In this document: piece after piece, positions 55,706-64,000 of the stretch
Layout of the letters: each line of letters starts with the position of its first letter
Numbering within the stretch: the stretch's first letter is position 1
Origin: Plecoglossus altivelis
Taxonomy: Eukaryota > Chordata > Actinopteri > Osmeriformes > Plecoglossidae
Assembly: GCA_036571765.1 (NCBI GenBank)
Contig: BROE01000013.1
Location: forward strand, 13,697,999-13,761,998
Direction of reading: 5' to 3'
DNA: 64,000 nucleotides
Program-made: the position numbers and the translations under genes
The notes under the pieces: model-generated
Told to the model about the DNA's origin: nothing
The model's input: the letters and a program-made list of their open reading frames with translations, nothing else
Database searches by the model: none

Positions 55706-55980
55706 AGTGAGGGGAGGGGGAGAGGGGGGAGGAGGGAGGTGGGGGAGGGAGGAGGAGGCAGGGGGAAGGGGGCATCACGCTCCTCTGACACATTTTTTTC
55801 TTTAAATGCACTCCGCAGATGTCAGCCACCTCGGGTGTGTGTGAAGGAGAGAGAACAGAGGAGGTGAGCGTGAGATAGAGAGAAGAGGAGGGGAGGGGGA
55901 GATAGGGAGGAGGGGGGGAGGGGAGTGAAAGAGTAAAGACGTGGGGGGAGGAAGGAAAAAAAAGTCAGGGGAGCAAACAG
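55706..55980 (+). repeat. G-rich purine tracts
   Basis: GGGGAGG-type purine repeats at 55706-55772 and 55845-55965, separated by a short unique segment. Quadruplex-prone. Confidence 0.85.
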
Positions 55981-56385
55981 GAAAAAGTAGAGCTCCCCCT
56001 CCAGTTCTCCCTCTCTCTTCTACCTCTCCTCATCTCTCACTCTCCCTCTCTCGTCTCTCTTCTCCTCTCAGTCTGCCGATCCATCCGTCACTCCATAGTA
56101 TGGCCTGTGTCTCACACGTATTTCGAATCTTCCAGTCACCCACGCGCCTCTCGAGCGCCCGTCCTCGGCTTCGCTTCACTCGCACGCCACGTTCTCCCAA
56201 CTTAGCGTCACTCTGGTTTCCCTCTCCGTCTCTCACTCCGTCTCTTTTCTGGTTCCTACTGGTGCACTCTCTCTGTCTTTCTCGTCATCCATCTCTCTCA
56301 CATCCTGCACCAACTTTTTTTTGTTCTCCTCCGGTACCCTCCCATTCTTTCTCTCTTCATCTCTCCTCTTTTATGACCAGCTGGG
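55981..56385. repeat. Degenerate CT-rich tract
   Basis: Pyrimidine-rich sequence with interspersed CG, much decayed. The 164-codon + frame here is Ser/Pro/Leu-rich and not credible. Confidence 0.7.
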
Positions 56386-56711
56386 TTCGGACGATCAGGT
56401 TTCTCTCCCATGTTAAGGCCATTTGTCTGAGTTAGGTCTTTTATATGAAATAGTAGAATCCTTGTTGCCAAACTCAACTGTGATTGATATAACTGCCCTC
56501 TCCCTGCCGGGCTAGCTTGCTTTCAACTGGTTTGTCTTTTTTTTTTACTTTCTTTTTTCAAAGGGGGGGGGGGTTCTTTCCTAGATGAACTCTTCCTCTT
56601 TGCAGCTTGGAAGGGGAGGGACAGTGGGACAGGAAGACAGACAAAAAAGAGAGAGAGGCAAGAGAAAAGGGAAAAGAAGGGCAGCCTGTTCTCTGTCCCA
56701 CTCTTCCACAC
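56386..56711. other. Unique stretch with poly-T and poly-G
   Basis: Runs of T (about 56537-56546) and 11 G (56563-56573), then GA-rich sequence. No gene is seen. Confidence 0.35.
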
Positions 56712-56724
56712 CACACACACACAC

Positions 56725-56774
<50 letters not shown>

Positions 56775-56775
56775 A
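56712..56775. repeat. (CA)n microsatellite, ~30 units
   Basis: CA with one ACAACA break. Confidence 0.97.
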
Positions 56776-57054
56776 CAGAGGACTTTGCTGGTGGGTCCAG
56801 GCTGTTTTCTGGAGTCCAGGAGCAGAGAGTAGCTGCTCCATGCCAAACAGTTGATTTCCCCGTCTCATCTGCGAGGCCATACATCACAGCCCCGCCCTTC
56901 TCTCCTGACAGCATGACGCGTGTCATTTATCAAACCCACTGAGCAACGCAGGAAGGGACAGGGGCCTCGCCACAGCCCTGTGTGTGTGTGTGTGCCTTCC
57001 TGACTTCACACAGGGGCCCGCATGTCCACGCCTCCGGGGGGCAGGGGGTGGGAC
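56776..57054. other. Unique stretch
   Basis: Single-copy with a short GT run at 56981-56994. Nothing further is seen. Confidence 0.3.
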
Positions 57055-57135
57055 ATGGAAAGAGGGGAGGAGAGAGGGAGGGAGGGAGGGACGTGGGAGG
57101 GAAGGGAGGAGGAGGGAGGGGAGGGGAGGGCGGGT
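57055..57135 (+). repeat. GGGA purine repeat
   Basis: GGGAGGGAGGGAGGG-type tract, a textbook quadruplex pattern. Confidence 0.92.
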
Positions 57136-57460
57136 GTTGAGTGAGAGGTTAGGGAGCGAAGGGGAACGGCTATTGGAGTTTTAGTTTGGCTCTGACTGAG
57201 TGGCCTTTCTCTGGGTCTGTCTTTCTCTCGTTCTCTCTCTTTTTCTTTCTCTTCCTCACTCCTACGTGTGAGATGGGCACGAGCGTATAACAGTCGGGAA
57301 TGCCGTGAGAGAGTATGTGTGTGTGTGTGTGTGTTCATCAGCATGTTTAAAGTGTTTGTTGAGTATGATTTGGAGCTTGTTTGAAGTAGGGAGTAACTGT
57401 GTAAAGACTGAATGGGATTTATGATGTGTCTGTATAGGTTTGTGCATGTCTACGCTTCCT
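57136..57460. other. Unique stretch with CT and GT patches
   Basis: CT-rich 57215-57260 and GT 57315-57333. Nothing further is seen. Confidence 0.35.
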
Positions 57461-57616
57461 CTGTGTGTGTGAGGTGTGTGGAAGTGTGATGTGTGTGGAA
57501 GTGGGATGTATGTGTGTGTGTGTGTGTGTGTGTATGATGTGCCTCCCCTAGGCCCCCTGCACCCACACCTGTTTCTGTGTGTCTGGGCCTATAAGCTGAC
57601 AGGCATCACTCAGGAC

Positions 57617-57652
<36 letters not shown>
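57461..57652. repeat. GT then CA microsatellites
   Basis: GT (57461-57536) and CA (57617-57651) with a unique 80-bp spacer. Complementary arms. Confidence 0.93.
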
Positions 57653-57653
<1 letters not shown>

Positions 57654-58000
57654 CAGGCTCTGCACGGCTCAGCCCTCTCTCCTGCTCTCGTCCCCGGGGT
57701 TACGACTCCGACTCTCTGCTCGCTCTTTCTTTCCCATGATTCAAAGGGAGCATTACTGAAGATGGATGCTTCTTAAAAAAGGGATTGTTGATGGATATGA
57801 GGCTGGCTCTGCCATTCATCATGGGGAATATTATTTAGACTGGCCGTTGTGGAGGTGTAACCTGAGTCACAGAGGAGAAGAGGAGAGGGGGATGAGAGGA
57901 GAGAAAGAGAGAGAGGCTTGTGAGTGCTGGGTTCAGGCAGGACGTGGGTTTGGTGATGGATGACTCCACCAGTGCCTTGTTTGTTACCAGACACCAGCTC
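57653..58000. promoter_or_regulatory. Unique block, possible conserved element
   Basis: The core 57725-57865 has GGGAATATTATTTAGAC and a repeat-free texture. A GA patch follows at 57873-57915. No gene is seen. Confidence 0.3.
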
Positions 58001-58022
58001 TATACCTCTCCCTCTCTCTTTC

Positions 58023-58070
<48 letters not shown>

Positions 58071-58262
58071 TATCTCTCTCTCTCTACCTCTCTCTCTACA
58101 TCTCGCTCGCTCTACCTTTCTCTATATATATATCTCTCTACCTCTCTACCTCTCTCTCTCTACCTCTCTCTTTCTACCTCTCTCTCTCAACCTCTCTACC
58201 TCTTCCTAACCCCCCCCTCTCTCTACCTCTCTCCCTCTCTCTTCCTCTCCTTTTCTCTGTGT
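58001..58262. repeat. CT-rich tract with TATA core
   Basis: CT repeats with CTACCTCT units and a TATATATAT patch (58124-58131). Confidence 0.94.
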
Positions 58263-58482
58263 TACTCCATCTTGCACTAGTTTTACTAGAACGGGTCCAA
58301 ATAAAACCGACGGTGGTCATCAAGTATCAAGTATATGAAAACACCCACCCTCACCGTCACTCACACACGCAGCAGCCAGGCATAACTTGGACTCCACGGG
58401 CGAAAGCGAGCGACCTGCTGTGCAGCCTACGTGCAGTCTTCGCTGGGATTTGTAGTTTTTTTTCATGCGCTGAGTAGAGGGT
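58263..58482. other. Unique stretch
   Basis: Single-copy. Nothing further is seen. Confidence 0.3.
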
Positions 58483-58520
58483 GGAGAGAGAGAGGGAGAG
58501 AGAAACAGAGAGAGAGAGCC
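58483..58520 (+). repeat. (GA)n microsatellite
   Basis: Short GA run. Confidence 0.9.
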
Positions 58521-58964
58521 AGCAGCTGGGATTTGTTAAGCGCGAGACATGGTTGACTTTCTTATGGCCTCAGTCACCTCTCTTCCTCTCAGTAAGACAC
58601 ATGCAGACTAGGATGTTCAAACCAGACCGCCTCAGCCTTCTTCGCTGGTTTTTTTCTCTAGAGCCGGCCAGAGAGTGGAGTCTCAGTGGACTCTCTTACC
58701 GTGGTGCGGATGCTGTTTACACTGGATAAAGTGTGTCTCAAGTGTGTCGTTAGAAGCCATTTGAAGAGACAATACCAATCTGAGCGTCGTCATAGCTAAT
58801 ATAATGACAGCCTTGTTACGGTTGCATTTTTCACGACGTCGTCTTTTCCGAGTGTGTTTCCACGCTGACACCTAGCTGTTAGACGACCGGGGTGGGTTGG
58901 TTTTGACAAACTGAACGTTGTGTAATTGTTCCTCTCTGACTTTCAGCAGAGTTTCCTTGCTCGG
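58521..58964. other. Unique stretch, CpG-containing
   Basis: Single-copy with scattered CpG (58790-58890). No coding frame is recognised. Confidence 0.3.
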
Positions 58965-59110
58965 GTGGGTGGGTGGTGGGGGTGAGGGAGGACGAGAGGA
59001 GGGGAGCGAGGGGCTGTCTCTCCTGCTCGCCCGGGTCAGGGCGAGAGGGCAGGAGAGGGGGGCAGGAGAGGGGGGCAGGAGAGGGGGGCAGGAGAGGGGG
59101 GCAGAGGGAC
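58965..59110 (+). repeat. G-rich tract with GGGGCAGGAGAG units
   Basis: Four to five near-identical GGGGGGCAGGAGAG units at 59044-59105, preceded by GGGTGGGTGG-type sequence. Quadruplex-prone. Confidence 0.9.
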
Positions 59111-59197
59111 GAGGACGGGCGAGGACAGTAGCCCTTCAGCTCCTACCTTCAGACGAGCGACAGAGCGACAGGAAGGTTGTTTTGTTTTTGTGACTGC

Positions 59198-59330
59198 CCT
59201 CCCTCTATCTCTCTCTCCCTCTCCCTTCCACCCTGCCTCCCACCTCTCCCTCCCTCCCTCCTTCTCCCTTCCACCCTGCCTCCCACCTCACCCCACCTCT
59301 GCGTCCCTCCCTTCCTCTCCTCTCTCCGTT
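59198..59330. repeat. C/T-rich tract with internal duplication
   Basis: Pyrimidine tract in which CTCCCTTCCACCCTGCCTCC occurs twice about 45 bases apart (59219 and 59264). Confidence 0.88.
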
Positions 59331-59579
59331 TTATAGCAGGAGACATGATTTATTGTGGCCATCCATCTCTGGGACTCATCCATCACATCCTGGTTGCTAG
59401 GCAATCATGGCAGCAGCTGTTTGCTTTGACTCAGACAGAGGCGCTGTCAATCAACGGCGGCAGGTGAAAAGCATTAGGAGCACGCTATTGTCAGACGGAA
59501 TAATTAATCAAAGGCAGGAAAGATAATTAAAAAGATATGACCCCTGCTAGCACTTGGTCCTGGAGAAAAAGAACGGGCA
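59331..59579. promoter_or_regulatory. Candidate intronic enhancer F, motif-dense
   Basis: In about 125 bases: RFX X-box-like GTTGCTAGGCAAT (59393-59405), E-box CAGCTG (59414-59419), AP-1 TGACTCA (59427-59433), MEIS/PBX-type TGTCAATCAA (59445-59454), E-box CAGGTG (59461-59466), TAATTAATCA and TCF/LEF-type ATCAAAGG (59507-59514). Then AGATAATTAAAAAG. This is the densest set of recognisable sites in the window. Confidence 0.5.
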
Positions 59580-59593
59580 GGGGGGGGGGGGGG
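59580..59593 (+). repeat. Poly-G homopolymer, 14 G
   Basis: Fourteen G in a row, directly after enhancer-like block F. Confidence 0.95.
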
Positions 59594-59634
59594 AATAGAG
59601 GAGTGGAGCGAAGGAGGAGAGAGGATTGAAGGAT

Positions 59635-59818
59635 ACTCTTCCTCCTCTCTCTATCTCTCTTCCGCTCTCTCTCGCTTCTCTCTCTCACTCTCTCTCCCTT
59701 TCCTGTCCTCTCGACTGGCTCTCTGTATATTTAATCCTCTCTCTCTCCGTCCTTCACTCTCTTTCTTTACCTTGCTCTCTCTCCTTTCTCTGTTACTTCC
59801 CTCTCTCCTCTTGTCAGT
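59635..59818. repeat. CT-rich tract
   Basis: Imperfect CT repeat of about 180 bases. Confidence 0.9.
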
Positions 59819-60021
59819 AGAAGGAGGGAGAGAGAGAGCAGAAAGAAGCAGCTCAGTGGCACAAGGTCTAATTAATTAAAAGGAGACCGTCTAGAAAGTG
59901 GAGAGAAATAATAAAAGGCTGGCAGTGTAGAAGAGAGAGAGAGAGAGATTCTGGTACTAGAAAGGCTGCCCATGTTTTAAAGTGGCGCTCTTCAAACTGA
60001 TACTGGCACCCTCAACAAACA
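59819..60021. promoter_or_regulatory. Short unique block with homeodomain sites
   Basis: GTCTAATTAATTAAAAGG (59866-59883) and AAATAATAAAAGGC in a 150-base unique block, with a small GA patch at 59932-59948. Confidence 0.3.
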
Positions 60022-60080
60022 GGGTGTGCGCGTGAGTGTGCGTGCGTGTGCGTGTGCGCGTGCGTGTGTGTGGGCGTGCG
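60022..60080. repeat. GT/GC alternating repeat, Z-DNA-prone
   Basis: GTGCGTGCGTGTGCGTGTGC-type sequence, alternating purine-pyrimidine throughout. Confidence 0.93.
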
Positions 60081-60427
60081 AGCATGTATGTACAGCGTGG
60101 TGGGTGATCTGAGGTCAGGTCTTCACAGGGCTGCATTCACGCTCTCTCACATGCCCTCCGTCTGTCTGGAACTCAACCCATCCTGTTGCTCATCTGATGC
60201 TTTCTCGGCGTTCCCCTCAGATAAGCAGCAGAGCAGGGCACTCAGTCCAGCCTGTCCTCATCTCAGCCGGGAGGGCCCCGCTGGGACCCCCACACCCCGG
60301 CCCGCGTGTTGTTTCTGGGTCCCCTCCTGGCTCTCATCTGGGACGGAGGAGGAGCGCTGCTCTTACCACAGGAACACTGTGTTCTGCACAGGCATGGATG
60401 CTCAGGGGCAGACACAACAACAGGACC
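60081..60427. other. Unique GC-balanced stretch
   Basis: Single-copy. A 142-codon + frame (60046-60474) spans it but is flanked by repeats on both sides and matches nothing known. Confidence 0.3.
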
Positions 60428-60606
60428 ATCAGACAGACAGACAGGCAGGCAGACAGGCAGAGAAGGACAGATGAATAGATGGCCAGGAACACAGGTAGAG
60501 AGACAGGCAGGAAGGCAGATAGATAGGTCGAGTAGACAGGAAGGCAGACAGGCAGGCAGACAGCCAGACTGACTAAATGACTGACTGACTGACTGACTGA
60601 CTGACA
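60428..60606. repeat. (CAGA/CAGG)n then (TGAC)n tetranucleotides
   Basis: CAGACAGACAGGCAGG-type units (60430-60570), then about six to seven TGAC units (60577-60604). Confidence 0.93.
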
Positions 60607-60780
60607 TGTTCCCATAGTACCTCTTACTGTGAACTGCTCTGTAAAATGCATTGCCCCAGGCTATAAACATGTCTCTCTGTTTCTCGCTATATTTCTCAAT
60701 ACACAAACGTACGCGCACACCAAACAAACTCAAATATTCACATACTGCCAAAAGAGCACATTACACTCACTTAGGCTCTG

Positions 60781-60838
60781 ACACACACACACACACACAC
60801 ACAGACACACACACACTCACACACTCACACACACACTA
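60781..60838. repeat. CA microsatellite
   Basis: CA with GA and TC breaks. Confidence 0.95.
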
Positions 60839-60970
60839 GGTCAGCAGACTAAGGGTCCATAGAGGAACAACAGCTCAATGTTGATTTGTCTAAATGTAGT
60901 CACACAAGGCTTGCCTATTTAAAGACTTGAATTGAGAGCCATCAACACTACACACACCTCGTACTAAGAC

Positions 60971-61071
60971 GTGTGTGTGTGTGTGTGTGTTAGTAAGAGG
61001 GAGGAGAGAGTAGGTGTTTGTTACAAAGAAGGAACATGTGTGTGTGTGTGTGTGAGTGTGTGTGTGTGTTT
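60971..61071. repeat. Two GT microsatellites
   Basis: GT at 60971-60992 and 61037-61070 with a short unique spacer. Confidence 0.93.
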
Positions 61072-61447
61072 GGCAGTGTCCACAGACAACACACTGTACA
61101 TTCATCCAGAACTTGTGAACGCACACTTGACGATTAGCCCAGAATGGATCGACTTAAGCAAACGAAAAGCCCAGCGTATGATGGTAGAACGTAGGGTGAG
61201 AGGAGACAGAGAAGGAGCAGTCGAACAACAATGCCATTGCTGTGTCTCTGAAATACCCTGGGTGCCACACTATAATGGAGTTAATGTGATCTTCCTTTAA
61301 AAGCCTCTTCAGGAAGATTCCTTGATATTTTTAGTTTTAATTAACGCCACAGTCAGTGAGATCTCGGCTCCTCCAGCTCCATCATCATAGGGAAGCCATG
61401 GAGGAGCATCCAGCTCATCGCTGCTCCCTCTTATCTCTGCTGACTAA

Positions 61448-61448
<1 letters not shown>
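61072..61448. promoter_or_regulatory. Unique block, possible conserved element
   Basis: The part at 61280-61440 (GATATTTTTAGTTTTAATTAACG and following), read from 61324, is repeat-free with a TTTAATTAA core. No gene is seen. Confidence 0.35.
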
Positions 61449-61490
<42 letters not shown>

Positions 61491-61545
61491 CGTGTGTCAG
61501 TGTGTGTGTGTGTGACGTGTGTCAGTGTGTGTGTGTGTGTGTGCC
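61449..61545. repeat. GT repeat with GACGTGTGTCA spacers
   Basis: GT runs separated twice by GACGTGTGTCAGTG, so part of the tract has duplicated as a larger unit. Confidence 0.93.
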
Positions 61546-61667
61546 TACTGTGATTCTCACTGTCCTCAAGTGGATGTGATGATACTGATAGTGTATCTAT
61601 CTAGTGCTTATATGGTGTGTGTGCGTGTGTGCTAAAGGTCAGACAAGAGAAATGAGTGATGCAGGCG

Positions 61668-61703
61668 GTGTGTGTGTGTGTGTGTGTGTGTGTGAGTGTG
61701 TGT

Positions 61704-61775
<72 letters not shown>
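61668..61775. repeat. (GT)n(GA)n compound microsatellite
   Basis: GT (61668-61740) followed directly by a pure GA run (61741-61774). Confidence 0.97.
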
Positions 61776-61778
<3 letters not shown>

Positions 61779-62105
61779 TTCCTGTATCAGACCAGAGGAT
61801 GTTACACTTGGACCCGATAAAACATTGTACTGTTTATGCATTCCTGAGGCCACACACACACGCTTGCACACACACACGGTCATGCTGTTATCTGTAAAAT
61901 AGACATCTGTGTGTATGAGTGTGTTTGTGTGGGCGGGTTCATGGGATAGGCTTCTGAGTATTTGAGCTGTGTGTCACCGTGACGAAAGTAACGGTCCAGC
62001 ATGGTGTGTGTGTACGTGTGTGTGTGCGTTTAGACGAGAGGCACTAAATCACTCTAATCAATTGAGGCCCATGTCATGGAATGCCAGACATGGCAGACCC
62101 AGCCT
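61776..62105. other. Unique stretch with CA and GT patches
   Basis: Small CA (61852-61878) and GT (61907-61930, 62004-62026) patches. Nothing further is seen. Confidence 0.35.
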
Positions 62106-62190
62106 TTTCAGTGTGTGTATGTGATTGTGTGTGTTTGTGTGATTGTGTGCGTGTACGTGTGTCATTGAATGTGTGTGTGTAAGTGGTATG
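62106..62190. repeat. Imperfect GT repeat
   Basis: GT with ATT and AC breaks. Confidence 0.88.
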
Positions 62191-62491
62191 TATGTGTCCC
62201 TAGCTTTCACATGGTGTACAGAACATGCACATCACAAATCACACTCTCTGCAACAGTAGGTGTGTCTTACATTCTTCTTGACCATATTAGTACAGATCTG
62301 TCTGTCTGCCTGTCCGACCCTCCGTCCGTCTGTCTGTATTTGTGTAGTAGCTGCATCTCTCTTTTCTATCCCATTGATGTGTGTGTCTACTCCTATGTGT
62401 TTGTGTGTGTCTCTCTCCACCTCAGTTTATCGCTCCTCCTGTCTGCTGTGTGTGTATGTGTGTGTCTCTTCCTGTGTGTGTCTCCTCTCTC
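62191..62491. other. Unique stretch with TGTC/GTGT patches
   Basis: Partly low-complexity. Nothing further is seen. Confidence 0.35.
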
Positions 62492-62492
62492 T

Positions 62493-62553
<61 letters not shown>
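62492..62553. repeat. (GT)n microsatellite, ~30 units
   Basis: A near-pure GT run. Confidence 0.97.
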
Positions 62554-62554
<1 letters not shown>

Positions 62555-62756
62555 TGTGCTCATCCCCTAGTGAGCCCATGCAGCAAAGCGAATGCACCAG
62601 AGAGCTGGTATCCATGGCAGGGTGTTCATGGTTTGTTATTGGCAAAGGTCTGTACACACACAAACACACTCATACACTCAGATGTCTATTTTACACATCA
62701 CAGCATGACTGTGCATGTGTGTGTAGTATAGCCAGGGCTTCTGTTTTATGGCTGAG

Positions 62757-62852
62757 AAAGGCTGGGGTAGGGTAAGGGTCTGGGAGGAGGGGGCTGGGGT
62801 AGGGTAAGGGTCTGGGAGGAGGGGGCTGAGGTAGGGTAAAGGTCTGGGACCG
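62757..62852 (+). repeat. 32-bp G-rich tandem repeat, 3 copies
   Basis: Three copies of a unit containing GGCTGGGGTAGGGTAAGGGT plus CTGGGAGGAGGG. The GGGTAAGGGT core is telomere-like and quadruplex-prone. The third copy has mutated (GAGG, AAAGG). Confidence 0.93.
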
Positions 62853-62969
62853 GATTGGTAGCCCACCTCCCCTGCAGTGCTCCATCCTGCTCACACACAC
62901 AATGCAAGGTAGGAGCTACTCTCTGATCAGACACGGCTTGTTTGTTAGTTTAAGGCGTATTGTATGTGT

Positions 62970-63009
62970 ACACACTCACACACACACACTCACACACACA
63001 CACACACAG
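62970..63009. repeat. CA microsatellite
   Basis: CA with TC breaks. Confidence 0.93.
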
Positions 63010-63145
63010 TAATTGGAGGGAGGAGGGGGTCCTGACCAAAGGCCCCTCAAGGGGGTTGTGTGTAAAAGGAGAGTTTAAAGAGGCCAGGCATCCTCACATC
63101 TAAACATGCCCTTTGATGCCACACACCCCCTCTGTCTTTCTCACT

Positions 63146-63185
63146 GTTACACACACCCACACACCCACACACATACACACACACA

Positions 63186-63219
<34 letters not shown>

Positions 63220-63220
63220 G
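63146..63220. repeat. CA microsatellite
   Basis: CA with CC and TC breaks. Confidence 0.95.
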
Positions 63221-63337
63221 GAGCCATTTTGACGCCTAACAGTCAAGCCATCTCCTATAGGCTCATTCTGCCATGCTGCAGTTGCCCCTTATTCACTAAT
63301 TACATGATTCGACTTGGCGTCTCTCTTCCTGTAATAT

Positions 63338-63710
63338 TTCATCCCCTCTCTTTCCCCCTTTCTCCCTCTTTCTCTCTCCCTCTTTCTCTCTCCCTCTTTC
63401 TCTCTCCCTTCCCTTGCAGTGTTTTTGATGTTAGAATGTCCCAATAAAGAGCATTCAAGGTCCTCTCTATCTACCTCTCCGTCTTTCCCTTCCTCCCTCT
63501 CTACCTACCTCTCTCCCTCCCTCCCTCTTTCTCTCTCTCTCCTCCCTCTATCCCTTTCTCTCCCTCTGTCTCTCACTCTCTCTTTCCCTACCTCTCTCCC
63601 TCTCCCTTTCTCTTCCTCTCACTTTCTCTCCCTCCCTCTCTCTCTCACTCACTCTCTCTCTCCCTCTCTCCCTCTCCCTCTCCCTCTCTATGTTTCTCTC
63701 TCACGATCAG
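63338..63710. repeat. CT-rich tract in two blocks
   Basis: CCCTCTTTCTCTCT units (63338-63412), a 40-bp unique spacer, then CT/CCCT repeat (63455-63706). Confidence 0.93.
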
Positions 63711-63825
63711 CACTTTGAAAGTGATACCCTATCAGTTCCTTACCTTAAGAGCCGGACCGTTGCAGATCGCCGTAGACAGGAGGTCCAGCTGTTCCCCCCC
63801 CACCTCCATACATCCATATGGCCAT

Positions 63826-63882
63826 GCACTGCCTGGGCCTGGACCTGGGCCTGGACCTGGACCTGGGCCTGGGCCTGGGCCT
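63826..63882. repeat. (CCTGGR)n hexanucleotide array
   Basis: About nine alternating CCTGGG/CCTGGA units. Reads as Trp-Ala/Thr or Pro-Gly dipeptides, an artefact. Confidence 0.95.
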
Positions 63883-64000
63883 TGGTTGTGGCTATGAGAA
63901 CATTCCAGTCTAATTTCCAACCAGAGTGAGGAATGTTGCTGTTGTCCCTCTGATCTGCGTTCCTGTGTGTGGTTGTGTAGCTTGTGAGCAGCAGACCAGA
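63883..64000. other. Unique end of window
   Basis: Single-copy, with two TEAD-type words (ACATTCCA at 63900-63907 and GGAATGT at 63930-63936) in opposite orientation. The intron continues past the window. Confidence 0.35.

Noticed and set aside
62757..62852. Interstitial telomere array
   Set aside because: Only three 32-bp units with telomere-like words, not a run of TTAGGG.

Overview
The window is vertebrate nuclear DNA, almost certainly from a teleost fish. It has no operon-like gene packing. It has very dense (CA/GT)n, (GA/CT)n and (GATA)n microsatellites, many minisatellites, one 575-N scaffold gap, and blocks of unique AT-rich sequence that look like developmental non-coding elements. 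I saw no recognisable SINE, LINE, LTR or DNA transposon by eye. Such heavy short-tandem-repeat loading is reminiscent of codfishes, but the species is an inference I cannot prove.

The one gene I can identify is the first coding exon of a teashirt zinc-finger gene (tshz1 or tshz3 class) at 47131-47170 on the + strand. It encodes MPRRKQQAPRRSA and ends in a phase-1 GT donor. Teashirt genes keep nearly all of their protein in one large second coding exon after a very long intron, so 47171-64000 is read as the 5' part of that intron. The big exon is not in the window. A CpG-rich block covers the promoter and 5'UTR (about 45.1-47.3 kb). A good donor (46402) and a good acceptor (46771-46772) suggest a small 5'UTR intron.

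Layout: 1-41 kb is an upstream gene desert. It holds minisatellites (2.0, 4.2, 8.4, 15, 17, 22.8, 28.7 and 38.3 kb), dozens of microsatellites, and unique islands that may be enhancers. One minus-strand open frame at 3704-4009 looks like a small secreted protein, but I cannot name it. The gap at 35926-36500 is flanked by two copies of the same sequence and is probably an assembly fault. From 41.4 to 47.2 kb the sequence becomes almost repeat-free and locally CpG-rich. From 47.2 to 64 kb (intron 1) repeats return, interleaved with motif-dense islands near 48.2, 50.1, 51.6, 53.2, 55.6, 59.4 and 61.3 kb. These are the best candidates for enhancers of the teashirt gene. One contains a perfect TGACAGCTGTCA palindrome, the known site of MEIS/PKNOX/TGIF proteins.

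Most long open frames here are tandem repeats whose unit lacks stop codons. They are annotated as repeats, not genes.
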